A DNA stretch of 64,000 bases. It comes from Doris montereyensis. Lineage: Eukaryota; Mollusca; Gastropoda; Nudibranchia; Dorididae. Positions 15,407 through 27,707 of the stretch are shown in pieces. Each line of letters starts with the position of its first letter. The stretch's first letter is position 1. The stretch is taken from assembly GCA_037039925.1 (NCBI GenBank), contig JAXRKP010001494.1, positions 32,501-96,500 on the forward strand, read 5' to 3'. A program made the position numbers and the translations under genes. The notes beneath the pieces were generated by a model. That model ran no database searches and was not told the origin of the DNA. It was given only the letters and a program-made list of their open reading frames with translations.

Positions 15407-15976
15407 TCATGCCGTCGCTTTGTGGATAACGGGGTGAGCAAATTTCTGGAACGATGTGCTCGCAAATTGGGGCCCGTTGTCGGACACTATGACGTCAGGT
15501 ATCCCGTGTGTCGCTATGATGGACTTCATCTTGTTGATCACGTTTGTGCTTGATAGATCTTCCAGTATTCTAATTTCTGGCCATCTGGAGTAGTAATCTG
15601 TTACTGCTAGGTAAGTTTTGCCTTTGAGGTAGAAGAACAAGTCTGCTGCCACTCGTGGACCAGGGTCGGTTTGGGAAGGAGGAAGGAAGAAGTGGTTCCT
15701 GACATCTGGTCTCAGCTTGGCACAGACCAGACATTTTTTTATCATATCTTCGATTTCACTGGAGATGTTGGGCCACCAAACTGAATTCTGCGCCAGTGCT
15801 CTACATTTGGTTGTTCCAAGATGACTTTCATGAAGCCAGTTAAGAATGTCTATTCTCAATTCTCGCGGGATTACAATTCTGTCGTTAAAAGGAGGAGGTC
15901 GTTTACAATTGTGAAGTGCTGCTGATTGGACCAATATTGTTTCAGAAGTGTATTTGCAGGCATGTATGTCGGCCAT
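15407..15976 (-). pseudogene. gypsy integrase zinc finger and catalytic core
   Basis: On the minus strand, 189 codons. Residues about 50-90 carry the H2C2 zinc finger: H in LHESHLGTTKC, then KKCLVCAK. The core begins AADLFFYLKGKTYLAVTDYY, where D in AADLF and the VTDYYSRWPE block fit the first catalytic aspartate region, and VIVSDNGPQFAS holds the second. The third residue (E) of the DDE triad lies past the frame end at 15407. It would integrate element cDNA in a live copy; here frames on both sides are broken. Confidence 0.88.
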
Positions 15977-16004
15977 CCAATATTGCAGTATTTGCGAACG
16001 TCAG

Positions 16005-16307
16005 CTATTTCCGGGTCAGCCTTTGATGGGCGGTTATTTCTGCGATTTTGCCTGAGGTTGCCGGCAGTGAGTTGAAGGCTTGCTCCTCCATGGCTAGAAC
16101 TTCGTCATGGAAATAGATGTCTGCCACACTGGGATTGCTTGATGGAGCTCTTGAGAGAGTGTCAGCCGTAATCTGGCTTTTTCCTGAAACGTGTATAACC
16201 TCTGGGTTGAATTGGGCAAGTCGAATACGGAATCGCAGAGTGCGTGGTAGTAGCTTGGAGAGCTCTTTTGACATTAGGAGAGTGACGAGGCTTGTGATCA
16301 GTTTCAA
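16005..16307 (-). pseudogene. gypsy RNase H C-terminal half and linker
   Basis: Minus-strand peptide with RFRIRLAQFNPEVIHVSGKS followed by QITADTLSRAP, the classic end of gypsy RNase H (the usual form is the G-N-ADALSR motif). The upstream half (about 16310-16640, minus) still reads ADASKDGLGAV and VLAHYSPKLKTIIAADA in shifted frames. Two or more frameshifts separate them. Confidence 0.85.
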
Positions 16308-16688
16308 TGGTATATTCTAGACCTTGTATATATTCACTGAGTCTTTCGGATACCCATGTTGCTGCCTATGCTTCTTTTTATGGTTGCGTATCGCCTTTTA
16401 GCCTCACTTAACGTGCGAGATAACCGTAACTGACGGGCTTTCTGGAACCATCAGTCTGGACTTGAATTAGGGACAGCTCCTAGTCCGTCTTTCGATGCAT
16501 CAGCTGCGATGATGGTTTTTAGTTTTGGGGAGTAGTGTGCTAACACAGGGGTTGTTGGGAGGTGTTCTTTGATAATTCTGAAAGCATTGACCTGTGGGCA
16601 TTCCCATGTCCATTCATTTTTCTTTTGAGGATCGAGCGCAGAGGATCTGTCATTGACGCTAAGCTTGGAGCAAATTTCGTCATCTGAT

Positions 16689-16850
16689 TCACCATGCCAA
16701 GGAATCTTTATAGTTCTGGAACGTTTCGTGGTTGAGGGAAGTCAGGATGGCTTTGACCTCGTCTGGGTCTGCATGGATGCCTGAAGCGTCAATGATGTGT
16801 CCGAGAAATTTTAACGAGGACTGTGAGAAAGAACACTTTTCATTTAGAGT
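16689..16850 (-). pseudogene. gypsy RT thumb fragment
   Basis: The minus frame reads KCSFSQSSLKFLGHIIDASG then IHADPDEVKAI, the RT thumb motif (K-C-F---V-FLGH-VS--GI--DP-K---I). It begins directly at the 5' LTR edge, which shows that the RT palm and everything before it has been deleted. Confidence 0.85.
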
Positions 16851-16955
16851 GTTGTGTTTACCTTTTAGTTTCCCCGGTCCGAGTTCCTGTGTACCCAGGT
16901 TGTCCTTCTGTTGTTGCCAGGTTTTCAGTTTCATGCCAAAGTACATTATACTACA
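16850..16955 (-). repeat. LTR (5' LTR in element orientation)
   Basis: 106 bp, same ends as the left LTR. It has an extra T near the start and an extra GTT in the TTCTGTTGTTGCC part. Confidence 0.9.
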
Positions 16956-17020
16956 GAGTTGGGAGGATAATAAAAAATCATTCAATTCTTGAGAATGAGT
17001 TGGGAGTGATAATAAAAAGA
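16956..17020. repeat. 44-bp tandem array, right part
   Basis: Begins with the GAGTT target duplication and continues GGGAGGATAATAAAAAATC, then ATTCAATTCTTGAGAATGAG, the same unit as 14330-14491. Confidence 0.85.
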
Positions 17021-19034
<2,014 letters not shown>

Positions 19035-19107
19035 GCGCACACACTAGAGAGAGGTGTAGATAGAGATATGTACTTGAAAGTATAGTATGCAGAAAGAAAG
19101 TGGGCAC

Positions 19108-19109
<2 letters not shown>

Positions 19110-19156
<47 letters not shown>
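19110..19156. repeat. (ATA)n microsatellite
   Basis: About 15 ATA units. Confidence 0.95.
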
Positions 19157-19159
<3 letters not shown>

Positions 19160-19483
19160 TAAAGACAGAGACAGAGAGAGAGAGAGAGGGGGGATGGGTT
19201 GGGGTGGTAATAATAAATGATTCTTGGTTTACTGATCAAATCATAGCCATGTGTATATAATTATAATATGAGAGAAAATAATGTAATCGGTGGGCTCTGA
19301 CGGCCTGGATGGAACTACTATTTGATCTCCTTCGATTACGATATTATGTAATGTAATAATATGTAGAGTCTATGTGTGAATACACCGACAGTTAATTACA
19401 ACATTGTAATTCTATAACATAAACAAACAGGTAAGCTGGACAACAATACTTCATGAAAATTATTGATGTGTGTGTCTGAATTT

Positions 19484-19606
19484 TGTGTGTGTGTGTGTGT
19501 GTGAAATGTGTGTATTTGTGAAATGTCTGTACGAACTCTGTGTGTGTGTGTGTAAAATGTGTATATGAACTCTGTGTGTAAATTGTGTGTGTGTGTGTGT
19601 GTGTGA
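19484..19606. repeat. interrupted (TG)n microsatellite
   Basis: Three TGTGTG blocks separated by GAAATG and GAACTC phrases. Confidence 0.9.
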
Positions 19607-19803
19607 ACAAGCCTACTATAAGTAAACTAGGAATCATATGAATTTCGCCCGTTGCTGGCCTGGCAGACGATACGATGAAGTACCTGTACCTGCATGCCTA
19701 GATATGTACAGTCGCCAATGGTGACAGTGATACATGCACTGATAAGGCGGCTTTTCAAGTTCATAATATTGTATTATATAATATAGAGATCTAAATTAAT
19801 GAA

Positions 19804-19819
19804 ACGTATTTACTGTGGC
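19804..19819. repeat. target-site duplication of LINE copy 1, left
   Basis: ACGTATTTACTGTGGC. The right copy at 23074-23089 reads ACGGATTTGCTGTGGC: 16 bp with two mismatches. Confidence 0.75.
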
Positions 19820-19867
19820 CCGGGCAGTGGACAGGTAAGCACCTGTATAGGGAGTAGATGATCCCGC

Positions 19868-20022
19868 CCTCCACGAGTCTCCTGCTGCCTTGCAGGTCGG
19901 TCTTGACTGACCAAAGGCTAAGGGAGTTAACCCTGACAGAAAATAACAACCTGCTGCCTTGCAGGCTGGTCTTGAATGGTCAAACCCTAAGGGAATTCAC
20001 CCTAACAGAAAATAACAAGGCC
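19868..20022 (+). promoter_or_regulatory. two 69-bp 5' monomers of LINE copy 1
   Basis: Two tandem units beginning CTGCTGCCTTGCAGG and containing CTAAGGGA and CAGAAAATAACAA. Copy 2 has three. By analogy to monomeric promoters of other LINEs they may carry the promoter; that role is inferred. Confidence 0.65.
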
Positions 20023-20096
20023 TGGTAGGGGGCCTCAAAGTGGCAGCCCAGCCATCACCATCTTAGGGCACAGTGGGCTAATCCAAAACCTACCTG

Positions 20097-20582
20097 ATGC
20101 AGAGAAATAAATATAATATAACCGACTTGACTTTTCAACGACGAAAATGGAGACGAACACGGACTGTGATTTTTGGAACATGGAACGTTAGGGCAATAAA
20201 TGGAAAAGAGTTAGAAGTAGTTGAAGAAATGGAAAAATTCAAAGTAGACATTTTGGCTATTACAGAAACAAAGAAAAAAGGACAAGGAATAGAAAATTTA
20301 GGACCAAATCATATTTTAATCTTCTCAGGAGTATATGTCAAAGATAGAGCTAGAGCAGGAGTAGGTCTCCTAATGCATAAAATGCATGAAAAGTTACTAG
20401 AAAGCTGGAAATTTATAAGCCCACGGCTATTAGAAGTAAATATTAAACCAAAAGGAAGAGAAATTAAATTATTAATAGCGTATGGACTAAACAAAGATGC
20501 CACTAAAGAAGAAAAAGATACTTTCGAAAACAATTTACAAATAGCTGCAAAGAATCTTAAACACAAACAGGAACTAATGTAG
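20097..20582 (+). pseudogene. LINE copy 1 endonuclease (EEP), N-terminal part
   Basis: Starts MQRNKYNITDL. The endonuclease motifs are visible: GTWNVRAINGKE at residues about 27-38, then VDILAITETKKKGQG (with the catalytic E) at about 51-65, and GVGLLMHKM. The frame stops right after KHKQELM, where copy 2 continues into LLEDLNARVGNN, so a deletion of a few bases has knocked out the GDLNA motif frame. The fragment after the break (about 20583-20845) still reads as NARVDNNIETPGG and MIDYIIVS in another frame. Confidence 0.88.
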
Positions 20583-21475
20583 GAGATTTAAACGCTAGAG
20601 TAGACAACAATATAGAAACACCAGGAGGAGTAATAGGTAAAGAAGGAGAGACAACAACTTCTACAAATGGAGAGAGACTAATAGATTTTTGCCTAAAGAA
20701 TAACATGAAAATAGCCAACACCTTTTTCCCTCATAAAGATATCCACAAATCTACAAGAGTAAATGAAGACAGGTGTGAAAAGTCAATGATAGACTACATA
20801 ATAGTTAGCAGCTACCCTTTTACAGTACATTGGATGAAAGAGTAAACAGAGGAGCAGAAATATTTAGTGATCATCACCTAGTGATTGCCAAAATGAGATT
20901 ACTGACTGAAGAAAACAAACAGAAAAAGAAAGAGAAGAAAGCTACTAAACTAAAAATAGAGGAACTAAATAAACCAATAGTAAAAGAGATATACCAATCG
21001 AGGATAAAAAGATTTATCAGGGAAAGGCAGATGGATCTGAATGATAGCATAATAAAAGAAAAATAGAAGAAAAAGTATACTGAAGAGGTCTGTGGTAGGA
21101 AACAAATTAAAGGAGATGGGAAAAGAACAGCATGGTGGAAAGAGAATGTCAAAACTAACATCAAAGAAAAAAGGATGCCTGGAAGAAATACTTGCAAAGA
21201 AAGAGACCAGAGGATAGGATAGATTACGTGAATAAAAGAACTATCGCCAAAGAGGAAGTTAGGAAACCAAAACAGGAACAATGGGAAGAGTTTGGACAAA
21301 GACTTCAAGAAAGCTATCAAGGAAATCAAAAGCTGTTCTGGGGGGCAATGAAGAGCATGAGAAAGACCAAAGCATGCCCAATACAACAAATTAAGAATAC
21401 CAAAGGAGAAATAATGAAAGAAGACAGCGCAAATCATGGAAACATGGAGAAAGCATTTTCACCAATTACATAATC
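20583..21475 (+). pseudogene. LINE copy 1 linker between endonuclease and RT
   Basis: Shifted frames encode the end of the endonuclease (SDHHLVIAKMRLL near 20868-20900, with the SDH motif) and the lysine- and glutamate-rich linker RIDYVNKRTIAKEEVRKPKQ and YQGNQKLFWGAMKSMRK. Internal stops lie near 20580, 21066 and 21473. LINE copy 2 gives matching peptides on the minus strand at 34556-35145. Confidence 0.85.
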
Positions 21476-22486
21476 CCTCCAGAACGTATGAAACAAGGAG
21501 TAAAGATCAATTAGTAAGAGTAACAAGTAATCCAGAGGAGACAACTGAAGATGTAGATATATCAGTTGGAGAAATCCAAACAGCTATAAGAAAAGTGAAA
21601 TTAGGAAAAGCCCCAGGAGCAGATCAAGTTTATCCAGAAATGATTAAAAACCAAGGGAGAGAGGCAGACAAACTACTACATACAATATGCCAACAAGCAT
21701 GGAAGTCCAAACAGGTGCCAGATAACTGGAAAAAGGGAACGGTAGTACCAATACATAAGAAAGGATCAACTATGGAATACTCAAACTATAGAGGGATATC
21801 ACTATATGGCAAGATGCCAGGATACTGGAAATGAGACTAAGGAAAAGAGTAGAGGATCAGATTGAAGAGCATCAGAGTGGATTTAGACCAGGAAGAAGTG
21901 TACAAGACCACATATTTACAATTAAACAAATAATAGAAAAATTCCTTAAAAGAAACATTGACTTGCACCTGTGTTTTATAGATCTAGAAAAGGCATTTGA
22001 CACTGTGATGAGGGACGAACTATGGCATTCTTAAAAGAACACAATGTAGAGCAAAATTTAATAATAGCCATTAAAAGTTTTTACAATAAACCAACATGTG
22101 CAGTTAGAGTAGCTGGAAACATATCTGCAGAATTAGATGTAGAATTCAGGAGTAAGACAGGGTTGTATCCTAAGTCCTCTTTTGTTTATCACATTTATGG
22201 ATTCAGTCGCAAAGGCATCCTCAAAAATGAAGAAAATGTAGGTATGTGGAAGCTCAAACCAGTAAATGTATCAATGCTTTCATTTGCCGATGATTTAGTT
22301 CTGTTTGAAAAATCAGAAAGTGACCTTCAGTCAAATATCAACATTATGAACAATGAACTAAATAAAAGAGGAATGAGAGTAAATGCAAAGAAAACCAAAA
22401 CAATGCTAGTAACTAGGGAAGCTAAAACACAAAATCTTAAATTGGGCAGGGAGAACAAGTTCACAACAATTACAATTAACAGCTAA
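21436..22486 (+). pseudogene. LINE copy 1 reverse transcriptase
   Basis: In three successive frames: VGEIQTAIRKVKLGKAPGAD (finger), WKKGTVVPIHKKGS and YSNYRGISL (about 21730-21800); EEHQSGFRPGRSVQDHIF and LCFIDLEKAFDTV (first catalytic D block, about 21965-22005); RQGCILSP in a shifted frame near 22158, where glutamine is encoded by CAG; then LSFADDLVLFEKSESD (FADD catalytic box, about 22275-22325) and MRVNAKKTKTMLV. Breaks near 21834, 22034 and 22230. Confidence 0.9.
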
Positions 22487-22566
22487 GAGAAGAAATCAGC
22501 CAGAAAATCCAAAAGGCAAGTGCAATATATAACCATCTATGAAAGGCATGTGTAGGTACACAAGAA

Positions 22567-23025
22567 TTGTCAACAAAAACCAAAATGGCAGTACACAACA
22601 CAGTTTATTGTCCTACTCTCCTCTATGGCAGTGAAACATGGACCTTAGACAGTAGAGAATACAGTAGAGTACAGGCAGCTGAAATGAAATATCTAAGAAG
22701 AGTAGTAGGGAAAACTAAAAGAGACAAAATCAGAAACACAACAATAAGAGATCAAACCAAAGCAGATGGCATAAAAACTAAGATAGAAACAAACCAATTG
22801 AGATGGTTTGGGCATGTAAACAGTGTAAACAGAATGAATGACAATAGAATAGCTAAATCAGTATACAGTGCTAAAGCCCAAGGTAAAAGACCAAAAGGCA
22901 GACCTCGGAGAAAGTGGGAAGAAGATATAAAAGAGGCAATGAAGCATAGAAATTTAACATTTTTGGAAGGAAACAGAAAATGCCAGGACAGGGCATCCTG
23001 GAGAAAGATCGTCTCGGTCATCTGA
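22567..23025 (+). pseudogene. LINE copy 1 C-terminal region
   Basis: Encodes VYCPTLLYGSETWTLDSREY, EMKYLRRVVGKTKRDKIRN, then LRWFGHVNSVNRMNDNRIAK and GRPRRKWEEDIKEAM. These are the standard post-RT blocks (YG-ETW, LRW-GH). The frame ends at a TGA about 45 bp before the A-rich tail, which supports a near-complete 3' end. Confidence 0.9.
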
Positions 23026-23073
23026 ACTCATGCACCGAAAGGTAGAATGGGAACTGATAAAGAAAGAAAGAGA

Positions 23074-24017
23074 ACGGATTTGCTGTGGCATTATACAGCT
23101 CACAATGATACGGTATTTACTTGTCAAAGGGTAATACTTATTGTAGTCTAGTGCACCGTAATGAGGAGGGGTGGAGTAGAACTATAGTTACCACACGGAA
23201 GATTAACAGGGGTGGTGGGTGAGGGTGGGGATGAGTTAGAGGAAAACAGCTAGTAAAAATACTATATACGGAATATCCGCATGGTTGGGTTGGGGTTTTT
23301 TTGGTGGGTTTTTTTTTGTCTTCATAGAAGGAAGATCAAATTTTACAGTTTACAGCACAAACTGCCTGTCTCTCGATTTTGGTGTTTTTTTGTCTTCATA
23401 GAAGAAAGATTAAGTTTTACAGCGCAAAATGCCTGTCCCTCGATTTTGGTGGTACAGAGTGAATCGAAGAGGGAAATCAAATTGTGTAACGCTTATCGGT
23501 TTCAAAACATCAGACCTGTCCTGTACATACATTATTCAAAAACGGCCGACTCGCTTTTGGAAGCACTTCACTTCCAGTGGTGACACACAAACAACCCGTG
23601 CACTAATCGCTTTTATCGCTGGGTATTTCTCACTACCCCCCTCTCTTCCCATATCTCCCCTCTGTCAGTCTGCCAATGTCAGTCTCTGTTTCTCCCATTC
23701 TATCTTTGTTTTTGTCGGTCTGTTTCCGTTTGTTTATGTCTGGTTTAACTAGTTTAAGTTACCTGTCCTTCCGTCACAATTTGTCCTTTCTTCCTTCCCG
23801 TCTATCTGTCTGTTCATTATTGTAATGGCATTATGTTTGTGGTGTTTGTCTGTCTCTCCCTGCCTATATCTCTTTTCGCCCGTCTCTATCTCTTTCTATC
23901 CTTCTGTCTTTCATTGTTTATTCTCCCTTCATCGTCTTTATCTCTGTCTACTGTGTGCCTAGCTACATGTATTTTCTAACTGTTCACCTCTGTCTGCCTG
24001 TCTGTCTGTCTTTCTCT
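23074..24017. other. no gene seen; holds a 70-bp duplication
   Basis: Two adjacent copies of a TTTTTTTGTCTTCATAGAAG segment ending CTCGATTTTGGTG lie at about 23309-23450. The rest is pyrimidine-rich without coding support. Confidence 0.6.
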
Positions 24018-24163
<146 letters not shown>

Positions 24164-24426
24164 TCTCTATGTAAACGAAATGCCATGCCTTCTTCGCGAT
24201 ACATGTATTATGTTTCATCTTGACTTTCGTTACTTGCCTGTATTCCAGATCTAAATTAGCTGCCAATTTTGATTTCATATGTAAGAAGCTATACAATATA
24301 AACATGCTAAAGTACATAGGCTCCAAGACACATGCACTGTGCATGTACGTCGTTCAAATTCAAAGTCGCAAGGATCTTTATATAGTGAGTCAAATTTCAG
24401 ATTGTCTGAGACTACTGACATACTTT

Positions 24427-24752
24427 GCTTTGATTTGCCCTCATCCACAACTGATGAGATCTTGGGGTTTTTTGGAAGGATTTATTCATTTTTTTCCCGG
24501 ACTGCCTTGTGAACAGCCAAGGGTACTTTAAAGTGCACAGACTGTTGCGATCTGTACATGTGGTCTTCTTGTTACTACCCGTCTTCGATGAGACTAGATG
24601 TCGAGCCACCTACCTGGACGCGGGGGCGGGGAGGGAATCTACTTGAAAAAAAAATTGAGAATGTTTTTGAACAGTCGGCGAGGGTTGAACCCTGAACCCA
24701 CAACGTTTCGTTTGAGGAGCCGATACATTGCCTCTGGACTACTGAGTCCCCT
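24427..24752 (-). repeat. tRNA-derived SINE, reverse copy
   Basis: Reading the minus strand gives the head GGGGACTCAGTAGTCCAGAG, a B-box-like GGGTTCAACCC phrase, GTAGGTGGCTCGACATC, CTTGGCTGTTCACAAGGCAG and the tail CAGTTGTGGATGAGGGCAAA. It matches 48311-48625 over its full length. Confidence 0.8.
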
Positions 24753-25062
24753 ACTGCTGAAAGACAAACCAAGGAATAAAAACTTTTATGTGTAGAAAAT
24801 GTTTGTGGGCAGTTGGTGGGCGGTGCTGGTATGTCCTACTTCTTTCGTTTAAAAATTCCAATATCTTTCATCATGTTTCATTTCAATTCGCCTTGAGATC
24901 ACTCCATATGGTGAACAGGGTAAATTTATTGTAATGAAACAAAGTGAAAAGTGTGTATTTGACATATCATTTATCACTTAAAAGAAAGAAATATACGTGT
25001 ATAATATATCTTTGTCTTTTGTTTGTTTGTTTAATGGGGACAACGTGGTTCCCATGTACTTG
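24753..25062. other. no gene seen; holds dispersed block copy C
   Basis: At about 24868-24948: CATTTCAATTCGCCTTGAGA, then TCACTCCATATGGTG, ACAGGGTAAATTTATTG and TAATGAAAC. It precedes the 48-bp minisatellite by about 115 bp. Confidence 0.5.
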
Positions 25063-25462
25063 TATGTGCTTAGGCTGTCACAAAGTAGGTGTGCTCTCAT
25101 TTATGTACATGTGTGTGCTTAGGCTGTCACAAAGTAGGTGTGCTTTCATTTATGTACAGGTGTGTGCTTAGGGTGTCACAAAGTAGGTGTGTTTCCATTT
25201 ATGTACATATGTGTGCTTAGGCTGTCACAAAAGTAGGTGTGTTTCCATTTATGTACATGTGTGTGCTTAGGCTGTCACAAAAGTAGGTGTGTTTCCATTT
25301 ATGTACATATGAGTGCTTAGGCTGTCACAAAAGTAGGTGTGTTTCCATTTATGTACATATGTGTGCTTAGGCTGTCACAAAAGTAGATGTGTTTCCATTT
25401 ATGTACATGTGGGCTTAGGCTGTCACAAAGTAGGTGTGTTTCCATTTATGTACATGTGTAAG
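25063..25462. repeat. 48-bp minisatellite, about 8 copies
   Basis: Unit of the form GTGTGCTTAGGCTGTCACAA, AAGTAGGTGTGTTTCCATTT, ATGTACAT. Copies alternate between CAAAG and CAAAAG. Confidence 0.95.
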
Positions 25463-25669
25463 GGAGTTGATGTGTATAAATTGAGTACGTCTTTGTTTTT
25501 CTTGTATTATGTAGGCCTATGATGATGAAAAGCGATATGGAGAGGAAATTAGTCTTAAACCTGTAACTTGCATTATTTTTAAAGTGTATGTCTTATTATC
25601 TTACCTGATTGCCTGAGTTGTGCTTATGTTTTATGTCCTATTGCAACCGTTGTTTGCTTTTAAAACAGT

Positions 25670-25984
25670 GTCCTTTATGTATCATTTATGTATCACTTAT
25701 ATATCACTTATGTATCTTGTATGTATCACTTATGTAGTATCACTTATGTATCTTTTATGTATTATGTATGTATCACTTATGTATCACTTATGTATCACTT
25801 ATCTATCATTTATGTATCATGTATGTATCACGTATGTATCATTTATGTATTATGTATGTATCACTTATGTAATATCACTTATATAAATGTATCTTTTATG
25901 TATCACACTTGTATCACTTATGTATCATTATATATCATGTATGTATCGTCTATGAGTCACTTATGTATCACTTATGTATCACTT
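25670..25984. repeat. degenerate ~10-bp TATGTATCAC array
   Basis: Head-to-tail TTATGTATCAC-like units with variable spacing. It runs directly into the 37-bp array, whose unit contains the same TATGTATCAC phrase twice, and looks like the simpler precursor. Confidence 0.85.
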
Positions 25985-27295
25985 ATCTATCACTCCATTC
26001 CAGTGTCCTTGTGTATCACTTATGTATCACTCCATTCCAGTGTCCTTGTGTATCACTTATGTATCACTCCATTCCAGTGTCCTTATGTATCATGTATGTA
26101 TCACTCCATTTCAGTGTCCTTATGTATTACGTATGTATCACTCCATTTCAGTGTCCTTATGTATCACGTATTGTATAACTCCATTCCAGTATCTTTATGT
26201 ATCACGTATGTATCACTCCATTCTAGTGTACTTATGTATCACGTATGTATCACTCCATTCCAGAGTCCTTATGTATCGCGTATGTATCACTCCATTCTAG
26301 TGTCCTTATGTATCACATATGTATCACTCCATTCCAGTGTCCTTATGTATCGCGTATGTATCACTCCATTCCAGTGTACTTATGTATCACGTATGTATCA
26401 CTCCATTCTAGTGTCCTTATGTATCATGTATGTATCACTCCATTCTAGTGTCCTTATGTATCACGTATGTATCACTCCATTCCAGAGTCCTTATGTATCG
26501 CGTATGTATCACTCCATTCTAGTGTCCTTATGTATCACATATGTATCACTCCATTCCAGTGTCTTTATGTATCACGTATGTATAACTCCATTCCAGTATC
26601 CTTATGTATCACGTATGTATCACTCCATTCCAGTGTACTTATGTATCACGTATTGTATAACTCCATTCCAGTATCCTTATGTATCGCGTATGTATAACTC
26701 CATTCCAGTGTCCTTATGTATCACGTATTGTATAACTCCATTCCAGTATCTTTATGTATCACGTATGTATCACTCCATTCTAGTGTCCTGATGTATCATG
26801 TATGTATCACTCCATTCCAGTGTCCTTAATGTATCGTGTATGTATCACTCCATTCCAGTGTCTTTATGTATCACGTATGTATTACTCCATTCCAGTGTCC
26901 TTATATATCACGTATTGTATCACTCCATGCCAGTGTCCTTATGTATCGCGTATGTATCACTCCATTCCAGTGTACTTATGTATCACGTATGTATCACTCC
27001 ATTCCAATGTACTTATGTATCACGTATGTATCACTCCATTCTAGTGTCCTTATGTATCACGTATGTATCACTCCATTCTAGTGTCCTTATGTATCACGTA
27101 TGTATCACTCCATTCCAGAGTCCTTATGTATGGCGTATGTATCACTCCATTCCAGTGTCCTTATGTATCACGTATGTATCACTCCATTCCAGTGTCCTTA
27201 TGTATCACTCCATTCCAGTGTCCTTATGTATCGCGTATATGTATCACTCCATTCCAGTGTCCTTATTTATCGTGTATGTATCACTCCATTCCAGC
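25985..27295. repeat. 37-bp minisatellite, about 35 copies
   Basis: Unit of the form TCCATTCCAGTGTCCTTATG, TATCACGTATGTATCAC, with common variants CTAG for CCAG and CGCG for CACG. A three-unit remnant of the same family lies at 28152-28263, inside intron 1 of the arrestin gene. Open frames here are composition artefacts. Confidence 0.95.
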
Positions 27296-27576
27296 GGCAT
27301 TCCTTGGTTTCTATTTTGTGAAGTAATATTGCATGTTCATGTATTACATATATTACAAAATGACTGTCTTTTTTGTTGGGAACGTTTTTGAGGAATGGTG
27401 GAATTTTTCTTTTTATATTTGTATAAGCATGAATACTATTACATATGTCTTTCATCTTGCATTTTCCTTTTAATTCCCCACTGAGATTAACAAATATGGT
27501 GGATGAGGAAAATGCTAGTCAAACGAACAGAAATTAGTCTTTTCCAGAGCATTAAAAAAAATTGTATTTGTTTCAG
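27296..27576. other. upstream flank of the arrestin first coding exon
   Basis: Contains dispersed block copy D (about 27455-27505: GAGATTAACAAATATGGTGG). The sequence ends in a good acceptor (TTTGTTTCAG, 27567-27576), which implies an unseen upstream 5' untranslated exon. No TATA box or promoter is recognised. Confidence 0.5.
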
Positions 27577-27707
27577 ACATTCACTCAATATGGGAAAACT
27601 CACAGCCTTTGAAATAGTCCTTGCAAATGCAAGTGGAGTATTTTATTCTGGGAATATCATTCAAGGACATGTCAACATAGAGCTGTCCGAACCCATGAAA
27701 ATGAGAG
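27577..27707 (+). CDS. arrestin gene 1, exon with start codon
   Basis: Acceptor TTTGTTTCAG before 27577; ATG at 27590; residues 1-39 (MGKLTAFEIVLANASGVF...) plus one base. Donor G|GTAATT. The start is chosen because the paralog at 60413 begins MGKLTTFEVVLANPSGVF at the same place. Confidence 0.92.

Larger units (their letters stand above)
14497..16955 (-). mobile_element. Ty3/gypsy LTR retrotransposon, internally deleted
   Basis: A 2459-bp element on the minus strand, bounded by TG...CA repeats of 102 bp (14497-14598) and 106 bp (16850-16955) and by the 5-bp target duplication GAGTT (14492-14496 and 16956-16960). In minus orientation the 5' LTR (right) runs straight into RT thumb coding sequence, so the primer-binding site, gag, protease and the RT catalytic core are missing. 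Then come RNase H, integrase zinc finger, integrase core and C-terminal domain, then the purine tract AAGGGAGGAGA directly before the 3' LTR. The two LTRs differ by two substitutions and two indels (1 and 3 bp) by eye, so the insertion is not brand new. Frames are broken. The order RT-RH-IN marks Ty3/gypsy. Confidence 0.92.
19820..23073 (+). mobile_element. LINE copy 1 (EEP-RT non-LTR retrotransposon), near full length
   Basis: About 3.25 kb between imperfect 16-bp target duplications. The 5' end (GGGCAGTGGACAGGTAAGCA) is shared with LINE copy 2. Next come two tandem 5' monomers of about 69 bp, then one long coding region (20097-23025) with an AP-type endonuclease, reverse transcriptase and C-terminal region, then a short 3' end with an AAAGAAAGAAAG tail. 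No separate ORF1 is seen. Frameshifts and stops have killed it. Single-ORF layout is RTE-like, but clade placement needs a tree. Confidence 0.93.

Noticed and set aside
20309..23021. Minus-strand ORFs overlapping LINE copy 1 (and plus-strand ORFs over copies 2 and 3)
   Set aside because: Antisense shadows of the LINE coding region.
25063..27295. CRISPR-like regular repeats
   Set aside because: Units are contiguous direct repeats with no unique spacers, in a eukaryotic context.
26798..27391. 197-codon Tyr/Val/Ser-rich repeat ORF
   Set aside because: Product of the 37-bp minisatellite, open in several frames.
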